NCBI GenBank assembly: GCA_039654915.1
Contig: CM077599.1
Coordinates: 560,501-624,500 of the forward strand
Source: Aquilaria yunnanensis
Lineage: Eukaryota > Streptophyta > Magnoliopsida > Malvales > Thymelaeaceae
Reading direction: 5' to 3'
Length of the DNA: 64,000 nt
Shown here: positions 11,094-21,872 of the stretch, one piece after another
Position numbering within the stretch: position 1 is the stretch's first letter
Layout of the letters: each line of letters opens with the position of its first letter
The notes under the pieces: generated by a model
Database searches by the model: none
What the model saw: only the letters and a program-made list of their open reading frames with translations
What the model was told of the DNA's origin: nothing
Translations under genes and position numbers: made by a program

Positions 11094-12953
11094 GGGTAAA
11101 TAGTGCCTAAGGTCCCAAACCTTTACTTTTCATTGCAAATTCATCTCTAACCTCTCAACCATTGTATATCAATCCCAAATCTTTGTTTGGTGTTGCAAAT
11201 TCATACCGTGGCCAACTGTCAACGTAGTCAATGACGGAATTGAGACGGATATGCAATATTTGAGAGGTTAGGTGCAAATTTACAATAAAAAGTAAAATCT
11301 GGGGACCCCTCATTCTATTTACCCTTTTCTTTTAATTTTCCTTTTCTTCTCTCTCTCGGGCTTTTAACGTCACTTATCTTTCAAGTCTCACTGTCCACTA
11401 TTTACCCTTTTTTTTTTATTTGAATAAATTTTAAAAAATTAATTAATTTTTATGTATTTTTTCCTCCAACTTATGTCAATGAAAAAGAAAAATCAACAAA
11501 AATGCTTACTTTTCTTTGAAAAAAAATTTAGAATGCATTTCGAGTTTCTTTGAAAAATAAAATAAAATAATACAAAATCCATTCCAAAATCTTTGCAATA
11601 TATTTTATTTTGGACAATCATAAATCTTTGCAATAGTTTCATATTTACTAAATTAATTTGCCATATTTTAACTATTGACTACAAAATTCATTGCTAGGTA
11701 GTCCAAGTTTCAACAAAAAATAATACTTTCTCCGTCCCATATTGACTACACCATTTGACTTTGCATGGTTTTTAAGGTGAGTAACATTTTACATGTTTTG
11801 CACAACTTTGCCCCCTTGCAACGCTAGACGATCTGCCGCCCCATACCATGTCGGCTAACCGCTATTCGTTTGCCGTCACGTCGATTTTAGTCCCACGACG
11901 CATCAATTGCTGTCACTGAAGTGTCGATTCTGACCCCGACGCATCGATGCGTTGATTCCCGTCATCGATCTCTTTGTGTCTGTCCTTAATGCTGCCACCT
12001 GCAGATCCTCAATTGCGACGATCGCCGAGTTCATCTCCTTCCCAGTAATGTCGATCTTGGGCTCACTTTGATCGCCTTGTGCTCCAATTTCGTCTTTTGC
12101 TCCGATCTTGCCTCTAACGAGTCTTCGGTCCTTATCGCCTCGTCACCGAAGTACTAATCCCTCGTCAAATCGATCGTTGCCAATCACGATTCTCAACCTA
12201 AACCCCTTTGATCTTCTCCTTATCTCATCAATTCGAGCTCCTTGATGTCGTCGCCTTGTTGCCTTATCACCTCTCACTTCTGATGTGCTCGTCATTCATC
12301 GCCCTGATTTCCTTGCCCTGCCCCCTGCTGCCCTGATTGGCTGCCTTGACCATGCCTGCGGTGGCCAACAAAGGGATCGGAGAAACAGAGCATGTTCAAA
12401 ACAAACAAAGAGAAGAATAGATGGGGAGGGGGTATAATTATAAAGTTGTTTAAAAAAATTTACTAAAAAAGGATACGGCGCAAAGAATTTGGGACAACCC
12501 AAAAAGATATACAATGTAAAAAATATGGGACGGAGGGAGTATGAAAAAGAAGATAAAAGAAAAATGTTGATTGGCTGAAAACATAAAAAGAAAAATGTCC
12601 GCCAGTTGCTGTAGGAGTTTTTCCTTTTTCTTTTTTGTTTTTTTGGGGCCAAGTTGTTGTAGAAGTTTGTTTTGTCTTTTTTTCTACTCCCCGGTGAAAA
12701 AAGTGAAAAATTAAAGTTTAGGCAGGGTAAATAGCTTCGGGGTCCCCAAGCTTTTAATTTTGTTTATAAATTCGTCTCTACTCTCAAACATTGCATTTCT
12801 GTCCAAATTTTATCATTGACTACGTTGACCATTGGTCAGGGGATGAATTTGCAACACCAGCCAAAGGTTTGGGATGGGTATGCAACAGTTGAGAGGTTAC
12901 GGACGAATTTGCAAAGAAAAGTAAAGGTTTTGGACCCCTGACGCTATTTACCC
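11094..12953. mobile_element. Non-autonomous Mutator-like element with ~230-bp inverted ends and a perfect 10-bp target duplication
   Basis: The decamer AATCTTTTGA lies directly outside both ends (11084-11093 and 12954-12963). The ends GGGTAAATAG and CTATTTACCC open inverted repeats of about 230 bp (11094-11324 and 12725-12953). The reverse complement of the right copy aligns with the left copy throughout (shared phrases include GGTGTTGCAAATTCAT and CAACGTAGTCAATGA). Each 230-bp arm is itself an imperfect palindrome, beginning GGGTAAATAG and ending CTATTTACCC, so each could be mistaken for a separate MITE. The interior holds a Stowaway-ended element at 11726-12539 and no transposase. Confidence 0.88.
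11726..12539. mobile_element. Stowaway-ended element with GC-rich cargo, nested in the Mutator-like element
   Basis: The ends are CTTTCTCCGTCCCAT and ATGGGACGGAGGGAG, flanked by TA (11724-11725 and 12540-12541). The 814-bp length and GC-rich interior (11810-12360, rich in CGATC/TCGTC phrases) match the element at 7471-8195. Reading inward from the right end, the order GTCCCAAATTCTTTGC then CCTTTTTTAGTAAA parallels the left end of that element. The cargo is not recognised. Confidence 0.82.
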
Positions 12954-12976
12954 AATCTTTTGATGCTAGTTTGTGC

Positions 12977-13921
12977 TAGGGGTGAGCATGGGTTGGGTAA
13001 ACCCGAAACCGAAACCAAACCACCCCCATTGGGTTGGGTAAAAATCGATCATGGTTCTCGGGTTGGTTTCACATATAGGAAAACCGACGGTTTTTGGGTT
13101 AGTTCTGGTTCCATATGGAACCAACCCGAGGTGGAACCAAACCCGAGATATATATATATAATAAAAATTATAGTATTACTAATTTATCTACACACACACA
13201 CACACATATTTCTTTGAAGTATTATGGTGGTTATTTTGTGTTTTTATATTAAACTCTTAAACTGATGTTCCAAATTGAAACAGTATGGAAGTTGTGGGAT
13301 CATTTACGAAATTTCTCCATATTTACTTAAGTCACTTTGCTTCATAGACCCACTACTCCTAAGTCATTTTGCTTTCGATCTTTTATTTCAAACTACTCTT
13401 TACGACACAATTATGATATTTTTTTTATTTAAGTCATGTAAAATTAAAAATTTATGACATCGACATATTTTAGGTTTTGATACTGAAGAAGATGGTCTTA
13501 AAGACTCAGTTTTCTATATTGAATGTTATACCAATATTGGAATTACTGAAATGAAGTAAACTAGTTAAGATAAAAGATGCCCTACAAGCAACTCTTTTGA
13601 ACCAATTTTATAAGAACAACATTTTAAAATCTTTTGAATGTATCTAAGTACTTATATTTAAATATTAATTTAATTGTATATTATGTTGAATATGTCATAA
13701 AATTGATTATGGATGTAGATTTATTGAATTTTGGTGTTGTTATAGGTATATGGTATAAACCGAAAAACCCGAGAACCAGAACCGAGAAACCCAGAACTAT
13801 GGTTCTGATTCTTTTCGGTTCTTGGTTCTGAGTTAGGTAGAAAAATTTTGAAACCGAGATCATTTTTGGTTGGTTCGGTTCCACCATAAAATCAAATTAA
13901 CCCAACCCATGCTCACCTCTA
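12977..13921. mobile_element. Non-autonomous hAT element, 945 bp, perfect 8-bp duplication
   Basis: GTTTGTGC flanks both ends (12969-12976 and 13922-13929). The termini TAGGGGTGAGCATGGGTTGG and CCAACCCATGCTCACCTCTA are inverted. Sub-terminal sequence on both sides is made of short AACCGAAACC / GGTTCGGTT-type motifs, typical of plant hAT elements. The interior is AT-rich with a short (AC)n run at about 13190 and no transposase. Confidence 0.93.
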
Positions 13922-14530
13922 GTTTGTGCCGCCGTTTTGATGTGACGAGGGACCAACATTCACAGGAAAAATAACAATGTTTCCACTTCAACAACTCTGA
14001 GGAGACAAATGAAGATTTGATCAAACATTTAGGATTTCTGCTGTAGTTACCCCAGTTTTAAATGGGCGAAAAAAGAAAATACTCGTAAAATGTTACAAGC
14101 TGGCAAAAGAATGTCTGTTGGCTTGGGCCGTCGAAGAGTAAAATGTTTCTTTCATCAAGTTCATTCCCGAGCAATGGCTTCTAATTTCATCACACAGGAT
14201 TGAGCTTTCCCAGACCTGGAAGGCTACGACCCAGTCCCGAAACTCATCTCTCGTCCGACAATCTATGGATACCAAACCAAAAACACCTGATATCCATTTC
14301 TCAAATGCCCATAGTCCAAAATCAAGCCAGTAAAGAAGAGCATGCTAAGCTTAAAGACACGAGCCACAATCAGCTTCCTTCTTGGCATCAACCTAGCAAA
14401 CCAAGCATGAGACTGCCGGCAGCAGAACTGTAAACTGATTAGGTATCTGAATTTCTATGACCTAACAATCCACCTTCAATCTATTCTTTTTCTTTCAGTG
14501 CTCTATCTTCAGTCTGGAAAAAAAACAAAA

Positions 14531-16804
14531 TTAATCTGTACGGAAGAAATCATTCTGTGGCTTGAATGATCCAATCAAAGTATATGGAAATATGACGATG
14601 CAAACCATGAACAACGTGAACTGCAACAACATACAACACTAGTCAGACGGTTGATCAAATGCAAATCATGACAGTATAACACGAATGATAAAATAAAAGC
14701 TATCACACTTACAATAAGTGGAAGGGTCAGGAAGCTCCAAATTGGCCAAAGCGCAAAACATAGCCTGTGCGGAAAAAGGGTAGCAAACCATGAAGTGTAA
14801 TTGCTCATGTGGTCACTGAGAAATTAACAAGAAATATAATTAGACTTGACTCTTACAAGCAATAGGAGAAAATTCCGAGCAGAGTCATGAATGGCAGAGC
14901 ATGTATACTAAACATTTGCCATTTTTCATCCAATCTCCTGACACTTGAAGCTAGCATCCTTGTATAGAAGAAGATGATGATATTTAATCCAACACCAACC
15001 ATCCCAAGGTATAAAGGTGTCCTGAAAAGAAATTTAACCATCCAAGTCAAGTACCAACATCTCAATGCCAGAGAAACCGCAAACACACACACACACACAC
15101 ACACACCACATGTATCCAATGGCTAGTGGCTGAACTAAATTTAACACAAACGCCTTCATGCCTAATTCAGCTAACAAATGTATGCTACGTTTCAACTCCA
15201 CAGTTTCCATGACTTATTGATGGCAGAAGATTCATACAAGTGATCTCACGATCTATATACTAGGGCCACAAAACTAGTTTCATAATTTTAAAGGATGCTT
15301 TATTTCAATGTAAACACTATTAGGGATCACCATAGTTTCTCAAGTTCTTGATATTAGCACTAATAAGGTAAAAATGTATCAGAAGTAAAAGAATCAGAGA
15401 AGTATCCATGTCAGAGAACCAAAACAAGACTATGAAACTCCCTGAACAACAGTGGTAACACCACACAAATTGCATAATCTCTGAATCTAATTCATACATA
15501 ATATCATCATTAAAATTAACTGCTGCATACAACAACATTGGTTGTTCTCTACATAATTCATCCACGACATAATCTAGGTTAACTAAATTTAGTTCTCCCT
15601 TTTCCAGGAAAGCCAAATATTTCTAAACAAAACAATAAGTCCGCCTCCTAAGCACCACAGAAAACATCTGATAATTGTCCAGTCCACCTCAGAATGTGAC
15701 ACAGCCTATATCCAGACTGACTTGTTTGTTCATAATTAGAGAAAAGGATTAAAGTATCCAGTTTTAAAGACAAAAAGGTACTTCCATTGTCATCAACCAA
15801 TCAAGTCGATATACATATTAAGATCATTGATGGATTTCTGACCAGAAAAAGGTAAGGCAGAAACGTCTAAACCAATATCCCCAGTTTGACTTGAAAACAA
15901 ACAAAACCATTTAAATATAGCATGCAACGTAAACTCTAATTGTGCATCTCAAAGACATAACTCTGTAAAGTTGCGGTCTTCAGTATCAAAGTATATTCTT
16001 CTTGTTCTATGAATGTCTGAACCTTAGGAGTTATTTCTATCGCAGCACCGAACCTCAACAGACTTGTTTTATTACAATTCACATGGGATGCCCTGAATAA
16101 ACCCAAATTTCAGAAAAGGTCTTCAGCATGAAAACATCTATCGAACTCAAAATTCACAAGGCAAAAGGAAAAGATAACACCAAAGAGCGATAACACCAAA
16201 GAGCGATAAGGCACTAAGTAATATTGCTCGAGCTGGCCACTTGCACGTGGAAGCAACTATTGGGTTTATGAAGCCAGTGTCTAAAGAAACTTATTTGTTC
16301 GATCCATAAAGGTTTTCCGTACGTCCAAGTAATGTCTAGGCTTCCATTATTTTCCTTTGGTGACCCAGCGATAAGCAATTCACAGAGAGAGAAGGACCTC
16401 AACAAGCATCGAAAGCATCTGTACAGCATCTCATGCCAACAATCGAAGACCGAACGGACATAAAACAATTTATAGCCTGGCTCGGAAACACGTAAAAGAA
16501 AAAGAACGGCATGGAACCGAAGATTGTACAGGAAACTTTACCTCCTGATGCGGTCATCGTGCCAAAGAAGATAGACCAAATTAGAGTGGCTATCACCGAA
16601 GTAGATAACAAACAGAGCAGAAAGGACCCAGAGCGAAATTTCCAGCATCTCGGTCCAGGTCTTAGCTCTAGGAATTGCGAATGAGGAAGGGTGTTGCCTG
16701 GAGCAAGCATCATCCTCCAATTCAAACTCATCTCCGCTGGACGCATACCCCTGACTGTGCCTTTGCCTCACATGTCCACCACCAACCGGGGTACCTCCAG
16801 ACAT
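14531..16804 (-). CDS. TMEM128-type small transmembrane protein, 4 exons
   Basis: Exons (minus strand): 16804-16542, 15021-14857, 14764-14713 and 14620-14531. All junctions are GT-AG and phases match, giving 570 bp and 189 residues. I chose the ATG at 16804 (MSGGTPVGGG) because plant relatives begin this way; an in-frame ATG 21 bp upstream exists. The first 50 residues are hydrophilic with an acidic patch (DEFELEDDA). Four hydrophobic stretches follow: one at the end of exon 1 (MLEISLWVLSALFVIYF), one in LYLGMVGVGLNIIIFFYT, one across the exon 2/3 joint, and one in FMVCIVIFPYTLIGSF. The tail ends in a short polar sequence. Layout and wording match the plant members of the TMEM128 family, four-helix membrane proteins of the endomembrane system of unknown biochemical role. 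The region 14080-14530 is probably the 3' UTR. Intron 1 (15022-16541) holds no recognised gene. Confidence 0.85.
15082..15106. repeat. (AC)n microsatellite in TMEM128-like intron 1
   Basis: About 12 AC units lie just upstream of exon 2 on the coding strand. Confidence 0.9.
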
Positions 16805-17535
16805 CCCACCCAAAAAAATCAGCAAACCAAACCCAACCCAGCCCCAGAAAGAATCTAAACAGCAGTGTTATCCTTGTCTATACTTGTTCCACGGGGAATG
16901 GAACCCTCACTTAAGTTAAGAATACCATATACGTACAAGTTTCTTCCAGGGAGCAAAATTGGATTAAGTATTCGGACATCAGGAAAAGGGATCAAGCCAC
17001 TGTTTCAGTTATTGTAGCAGAAGCAAACGATCGGAATGAAATCGGCCAGGTGGATTCAGAGAAGGAAATCGAGAAAAAGGAATTGGAAGGAGGACATGTA
17101 AAGGCGGAGACGGCCGTAAAAAACCGGGAGGAGATTGAAGTGGGTAAACAAACAGGAGAAATAGCGAAAGAATTGAGGTGATAAAAGGAGAAATTAGGGA
17201 AAAGGGTCTGGGGCTGCATCGGGGTTACATGGCATTTGCATGAGCGAGGAAAAGGATGAGGCAGGGCAGGCCAGGCCAGACCAGACAAGCCAGTTATGAA
17301 TGAAGATTCTGATCACTAATTTAGACGAAGATCGGAGCGGAGGGAGGGAGTGAATGATGTTTCTCGCCGTGCCGCTGCCGCTGCCCCTGCCCACTCAAAC
17401 TCACCTCCATACATACACCACCCTGCATCTGCATTTCTCTTCAAAAATCCCACCTCAAATCGTACGCTGCGCCCATCAAATACCTACTTACCAATATGTC
17501 CGACAAACCCGAATAGGAAAAAGCTAGGGGGAAAA
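16805..17535. other. 5' flank of the TMEM128-like gene
   Basis: This holds the presumed 5' UTR and promoter. A GC-richer stretch around 17340-17400 carries GCCGTGCCGCTGCCGCTGCC. Open frames on both strands (for example 17350-17553) are Pro/Ala/Ser-rich and unrecognised. No TATA box could be assigned with confidence. Confidence 0.5.
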
Positions 17536-18180
17536 GGTCAAATTTGCCACTAAATTATAAGGAGTAGAGTAATTTTGTCACTAAGGTATTTTTACTTATA
17601 AATTTATCATTAATATTTTTATTGTAGGCAATTTTACCACTGGCCATAAAATGGTAAGAATATTTTATTTATTCAGAAAATATTTGACACAGTTTTTAAA
17701 CTAGTTCCTGAAAATTTTCACCTTATCCCCTAGTTACCCAAATTTTTCACAGGCCACACCTTCCATTGTTGAGTATTCTTGTTTTCACATTCCTCATTGT
17801 TACTTAGTAACCCTCCACTATTGTTGCCACTGATTCTTATTCTAGAACTACAATGCCTTTATATTTTAATCCCACCTATATCAATCGAACTCTGTTTAAT
17901 TAATGTTTGTTCTAATTAGAGTTTTTGAGAGCGTGCCGAGATGACAAGATGTGTAGAAGAGTAAAGATAATGCTAATGGCGAATGGGTGGAGGATGTTGA
18001 AGGGGATAGGGGTTTGTTTGAATGAAGACAATGACAATGGTAAAAATGATAGATTTAGAAGGCATATTTTTAGATGCTCTACTATCAAGAATCCAATGTA
18101 AAGATTAGTTACCAATGTAGTTTGCAAAATAGTTTTGGATCTTTAATATTACACTGATATTTGTGCAATGAATGACCAAA
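17536..18180. mobile_element. Dispersed repeat, copy A (partial; related to 56236-56955)
   Basis: The sequence runs colinear with 56236-56955 for over 600 bp. Shared phrases include TTTATTTATTCAGAAAATAT, GTATTCTTGTTTTCACATT, CTCCACTATTGTTG and TCTAGAACTACAATGCCT. The start, GTCAAATTTGCCACTAAAT, resembles the inverted end of copy B. The right end is not found at the expected place, so this copy appears truncated near 18180. Confidence 0.65.
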
Positions 18181-18992
18181 CTTTGATGCTTTTCTTCCTT
18201 GGTGACCAATGCATACGCTTTGTTAGGGTTGGCAGGTGCTCTATGTTTAAAATTTTAGATCAAACAATGCTAAATTGTTCGTTCAATCCCATGGAAAAGT
18301 GGTGCAGTTTCTCACCCTTTCTTACTCCCAATAGCTTTTCGGGAATGACACGGGGCATTCGATTGGAGGCCACAGGATCGAACCACCTCATGCCCATGGA
18401 TCGAAGACCTCAAATCCCTTGTTCAATCGGCCACCATCCTGATCCGAGTTGATGTCCTTCTCCCGATTGTTTGCTAGTTGTTTGATTCCACTGCTCGATT
18501 GTTCACTCTTCGTTTGATTCCGCCATTTGATTTCCTTCTCGTTTGTTTGCTAGTGTCACCAGCCAATCTTTGCGCTACTGCTTCCTCCAATTCTCTGATG
18601 TTGATGCAGATCTTCGAACCTAGATTTGCTTGCTGGTACTGGATTTGGAGGATGAGTAGACCCTTGGGCTTCAACGGACGAGCAAACGGCGATGCTGATG
18701 AGTGATGAAGTGGTATGGGGTGGCAGATAGCAGTGGCGGACGCTGAGGTGTAGGCAGAGGCGGGGAGGGATGGAGGGAGACAGGGCTTAGCTTACTAGAT
18801 ATAGAAGTTGGTTGGGCAGATATAGAAGTTGGTGGGGCAAAATTTTTAGGGAAGAAAGCTAAGAGGGCTATAATAGGTATTTTTTTTCCTAGCAGTGGAT
18901 GATGGTGTTAATTTGAAAAATAGGAGACATAAGTGAAAGTTCACCCAAACTTAAGAGGGGTAAAGCTAATTTTCCCTTGCTATAAATGGTGG
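18181..18992. other. Probable transposon remnant with GC-rich interior
   Basis: A GC-rich stretch (18290-18800) ends at CTAATTTTCCC near 18976, the reverse complement of the GGGAAAATTA-type end seen in the element at 25349. No matching left end was found, so I cannot draw an element. Two unit repeats of ATATAGAAGTTGGTGGG-type sequence occur at 18800-18835. Confidence 0.4.
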
Positions 18993-19412
18993 GTTCATCC
19001 TAGAGGTGGGACATGGGCCGGTTCAACCTAGCCCAAATCGGGACTGGCCCGCAAGTCAAACCTGCCTTGGCCCGGTCAAACCCGCTCTAGACAAAACACA
19101 TAAATATATGGGTTGAATATGGGCTCTGAAGGAGATAATAATGTAAAACGGATTAACCTAGCCTAGAACCCGCCCCCACGACTCGACCCAACCTCCCCCG
19201 CAAAGATAAACCGGTCCAGTCTAGACCTGGAGCACCCTAATGGCTCCTTCCTTCAACGGACACCTGCAAAAAAAAAAAAAATTAATGGGTTAATTACACA
19301 ATAGGCCTTCCTACGGTTTTCTGCTCCATTTTAGCCCCAAAAATTCCATTTCCACCCCTCTAACGACTAAATTTTAAAGACTTTTTGGTCTAAATAATTT
19401 TTGGCTCTCCCC

Positions 19413-19420
19413 TATAAATA
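19413..19420 (+). promoter_or_regulatory. TATA box of the hAT transposase
   Basis: TATAAATA follows CTCTCCCC and precedes a CT-rich leader. The hAT derivative at 44692-45597 has the same arrangement (TATAAATAG at 45101). Confidence 0.65.
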
Positions 19421-20818
19421 CCAATACCATTTTCACTTTATTCTCACACCGTCACTCAATCTCTCTTCTTCCTCTATTATATTCTATTAAGCATTCGAGC
19501 TTTTTTCTTAATCTCTTCCAAATTTTTTACTAATCTCCCCCTAATATCTTCATAATCTTCTCTTAATTTTGCATTAAATACTACTATTAGTTCATGACTC
19601 ATAGCTTCAAGAGGAAAGGGCAAGTCAATAGAAAGTTTATCTTCTCGCAGCACCGGCCTTCGAGGCTTGTTCTGTCGCCATTCTCGGCTCGCCGACAAAG
19701 GCATTTCAATTGAAAAGTTGCACAACGATAATGCCGAAATCGATATGACGAATTACGATTTGAGACTCGATGATCAATTATCAAATGATGACGTTGAAGA
19801 GTTGGATGTGATAGCGGCCAGGGATTTATTAACACAATCGATGCTGATAAGTCATGGACCCACTGTGGAGAAAACCCAATGACAAGATAAATCCTTGAGA
19901 CTAACTGCTTGGGTATGGGAGCATTATGAGCTCATACACGAAGGAAAGTCGAGGTACGGGAAATGCAAACATTACAGGAAAAAATTGGTGCATAAAAAGA
20001 ATTCCGGCACTAAAACACTGAACGATATATTGAAAATCAATATCCTAACTTCCTCCCCAGTGCCGGGACTAGTTCTAGAGGAAAAACACAACTTTGGTCT
20101 ACAACCAGCACCAACAGCCCAGGTATATTTAGTTTTAACCAATAATCTTGTAGAGAAGACATAGTAAATTGGATGATACTTACTAAAAAACCTTTTTCAC
20201 ATGCTGAAGATATGCACCTAGAATCTTTGAATAAAATCACAATTAAATCATGCATTTAAAAAAGTGTCTAAGAAACCGTTAGGAAAGAAGGCTTTAGATT
20301 ATTTGAAGCCTAAAAATCATATTTGCAAGACTATTTTTCTACTCTTGATCATTATGTGGCATTCACTTCTGATATGTGGACATCACCTATAAGTCAATCA
20401 TTTTATTGTATTATTTCTCATTGGATTATGTAAAAATGAATTTTGTCATTTAGAGTCATTGAAATGAATCATACTGGTTATCACATATTCAATTGCATCT
20501 TTGAAATTTTATGTGAATATTTTTGTGTTGATAAAGTCCTGTGCATTTCATTTGATAATAACTTCAAACAATGATGTTGTTTCTCGTCTTTTGAATCAAA
20601 CATTGAAACCATTTTTCAATAGTGCATTCTTTCACGTTAGATGCATGTATCATATTTTAAACCTTTATGTGTAAAACGGTTTAACAGTTCTCCAAAATGA
20701 AATTCTGCCTATTTGAAACTCATTGACGTATTTAAAATCAAGACCTGTTGTGTTTCGTGAATTTAAAAGCTTTTGTTTTGAAAATTAAAAAGAATTTTCT
20801 TGGAAACGGTTTAAATTA

Positions 20819-21872
20819 GGGTAAATTCCATTTATGGTCCCTAACCTTATCACGTTGCCCAAACGAGTCCCTAACCTTCATTTTGTCCTATTAAAGTCCC
20901 CAACCTCCCTATTTCTGTTTCAATTGTAGTCATTCCGTCATTTTTATGGTTAACTTTGATAGAATTTTTGTGATAAATACCACCATTGGTCTTACATTTT
21001 TTTATTCTCACTCAAATAACTCTCAAGCTAATAAATTTATCACTACAACCATCATCTCCCCTCACCACCAACAACATGTGCCAGAAATGTTTCAAAGCCT
21101 TCAACGCCGGCCCCTCATCATCTCCTACGGCCATTGCTTATGCCCCTTTCGCTAGACCTTCGATCATGAAGTTCTCCAATGAGTCATCACCTAGATCTAT
21201 CTTCTCTAGCTCATTGGAGGTTCAATCTAATGCGGCTGATGCTACCGCAGCTACCACGGCCACGATGACATCGAGTAGCAAGCGGTTGGCATCCGATCGA
21301 TTGGAGACAAGTACGGCACTTGCTAAGGAGAAGAAATCCATGAGCAGATGCTTCAACTGTAGGAAGCGTGTGGGGTTGACCAGGTTCTGTTCCTGTTGCG
21401 GCGAGCTTTTCTACACCAATCACCGGTACTCCGATCAACACGACTGCAGTTATGATTACAAAGCAGCTGGACGCGAAACGATCGCGAGGGAAAGTCCCGT
21501 GGTCAAAGCTGTGAAGATAGTCAAAGTCCGATTCTTCCCCAGAATAGATAATCTCGAAACCATTTCCTAAACCAAAAGATTGTTGCAAGATATAGAGATT
21601 CGTGCTCGATCTCGTTTTTCCTCACAACGATATGACGATGGTTGTAGTGATAAATTTATTAGCTTGAGGGTTATTTAAGTGTGAATAAAAAAATGTAAGA
21701 CTAATGTTGGCATTTGTCACAAAAATTCTGTCAAAGTTAACCATAAAAATGACGGAATGACTATGATTGAGACAGAAATAGGGAGGTTAGGGACTTTAAT
21801 AGGACAAAATAAAGATTAGGGACCCATTTAGGACAATGCAATAAGGTTAGGGACCATAAATGGAATTTACCC
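20819..21872. mobile_element. Pack-MULE, 1054 bp, carrying an A20/AN1 zinc-finger gene fragment
   Basis: The decamer GTTTAAATTA flanks both ends perfectly (20809-20818 and 21873-21882). The ends GGGTAAATTCCATTTATGG and its inverse begin inverted repeats of about 230 bp (to about 21049 and from about 21640). The arms contain the phrases GGTCCCTAACCTTAT, GTCCTATTAAAGTCCC and GATAAATTTATCACTACAACC in mirror orientation. Long inverted arms plus a 10-bp duplication identify a Mutator-like element, and a cellular gene piece in place of transposase makes it a Pack-MULE. It interrupts the hAT transposase frame. Confidence 0.93.
20986..21570 (+). pseudogene. Captured stress-associated protein (SAP) fragment with AN1 finger
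   Basis: An uninterrupted 194-codon frame begins in the inverted arm. The captured part starts about 21075 with NMCQKCFKAFN, the second half of an A20 zinc finger (plant SAPs read NMCSKCHKDL there); the first half is missing. A Ser/Ala-rich linker follows, then the AN1 finger RCFNCRKRVGLTRF, HRYSDQHDCSYDYKAAGRET and a KAVKIVKV tail, almost word for word a plant SAP C-terminus. Two AN1 zinc ligands are damaged: the Cys after GF is Ser (with new Cys residues on either side) and the Cys of LFC is Tyr. Plant SAPs act as ubiquitin-linked stress regulators. This copy keeps the reading frame but probably cannot fold both fingers. Whether it is transcribed is unknown. Confidence 0.88.

Noticed and set aside
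11094..11324. An independent 231-bp MITE
   Set aside because: Its right side lacks a matching duplication, while the decamer AATCTTTTGA pairs its left end with the far end at 12953, so it is the arm of a larger element.
17536..18978. A single 1.44-kb Mutator-like element
   Set aside because: The left end (GGGGAAAAGGTC) and right end (inverse of GGGAAAATTAGC) do not match well beyond a few bases and no duplication was found.
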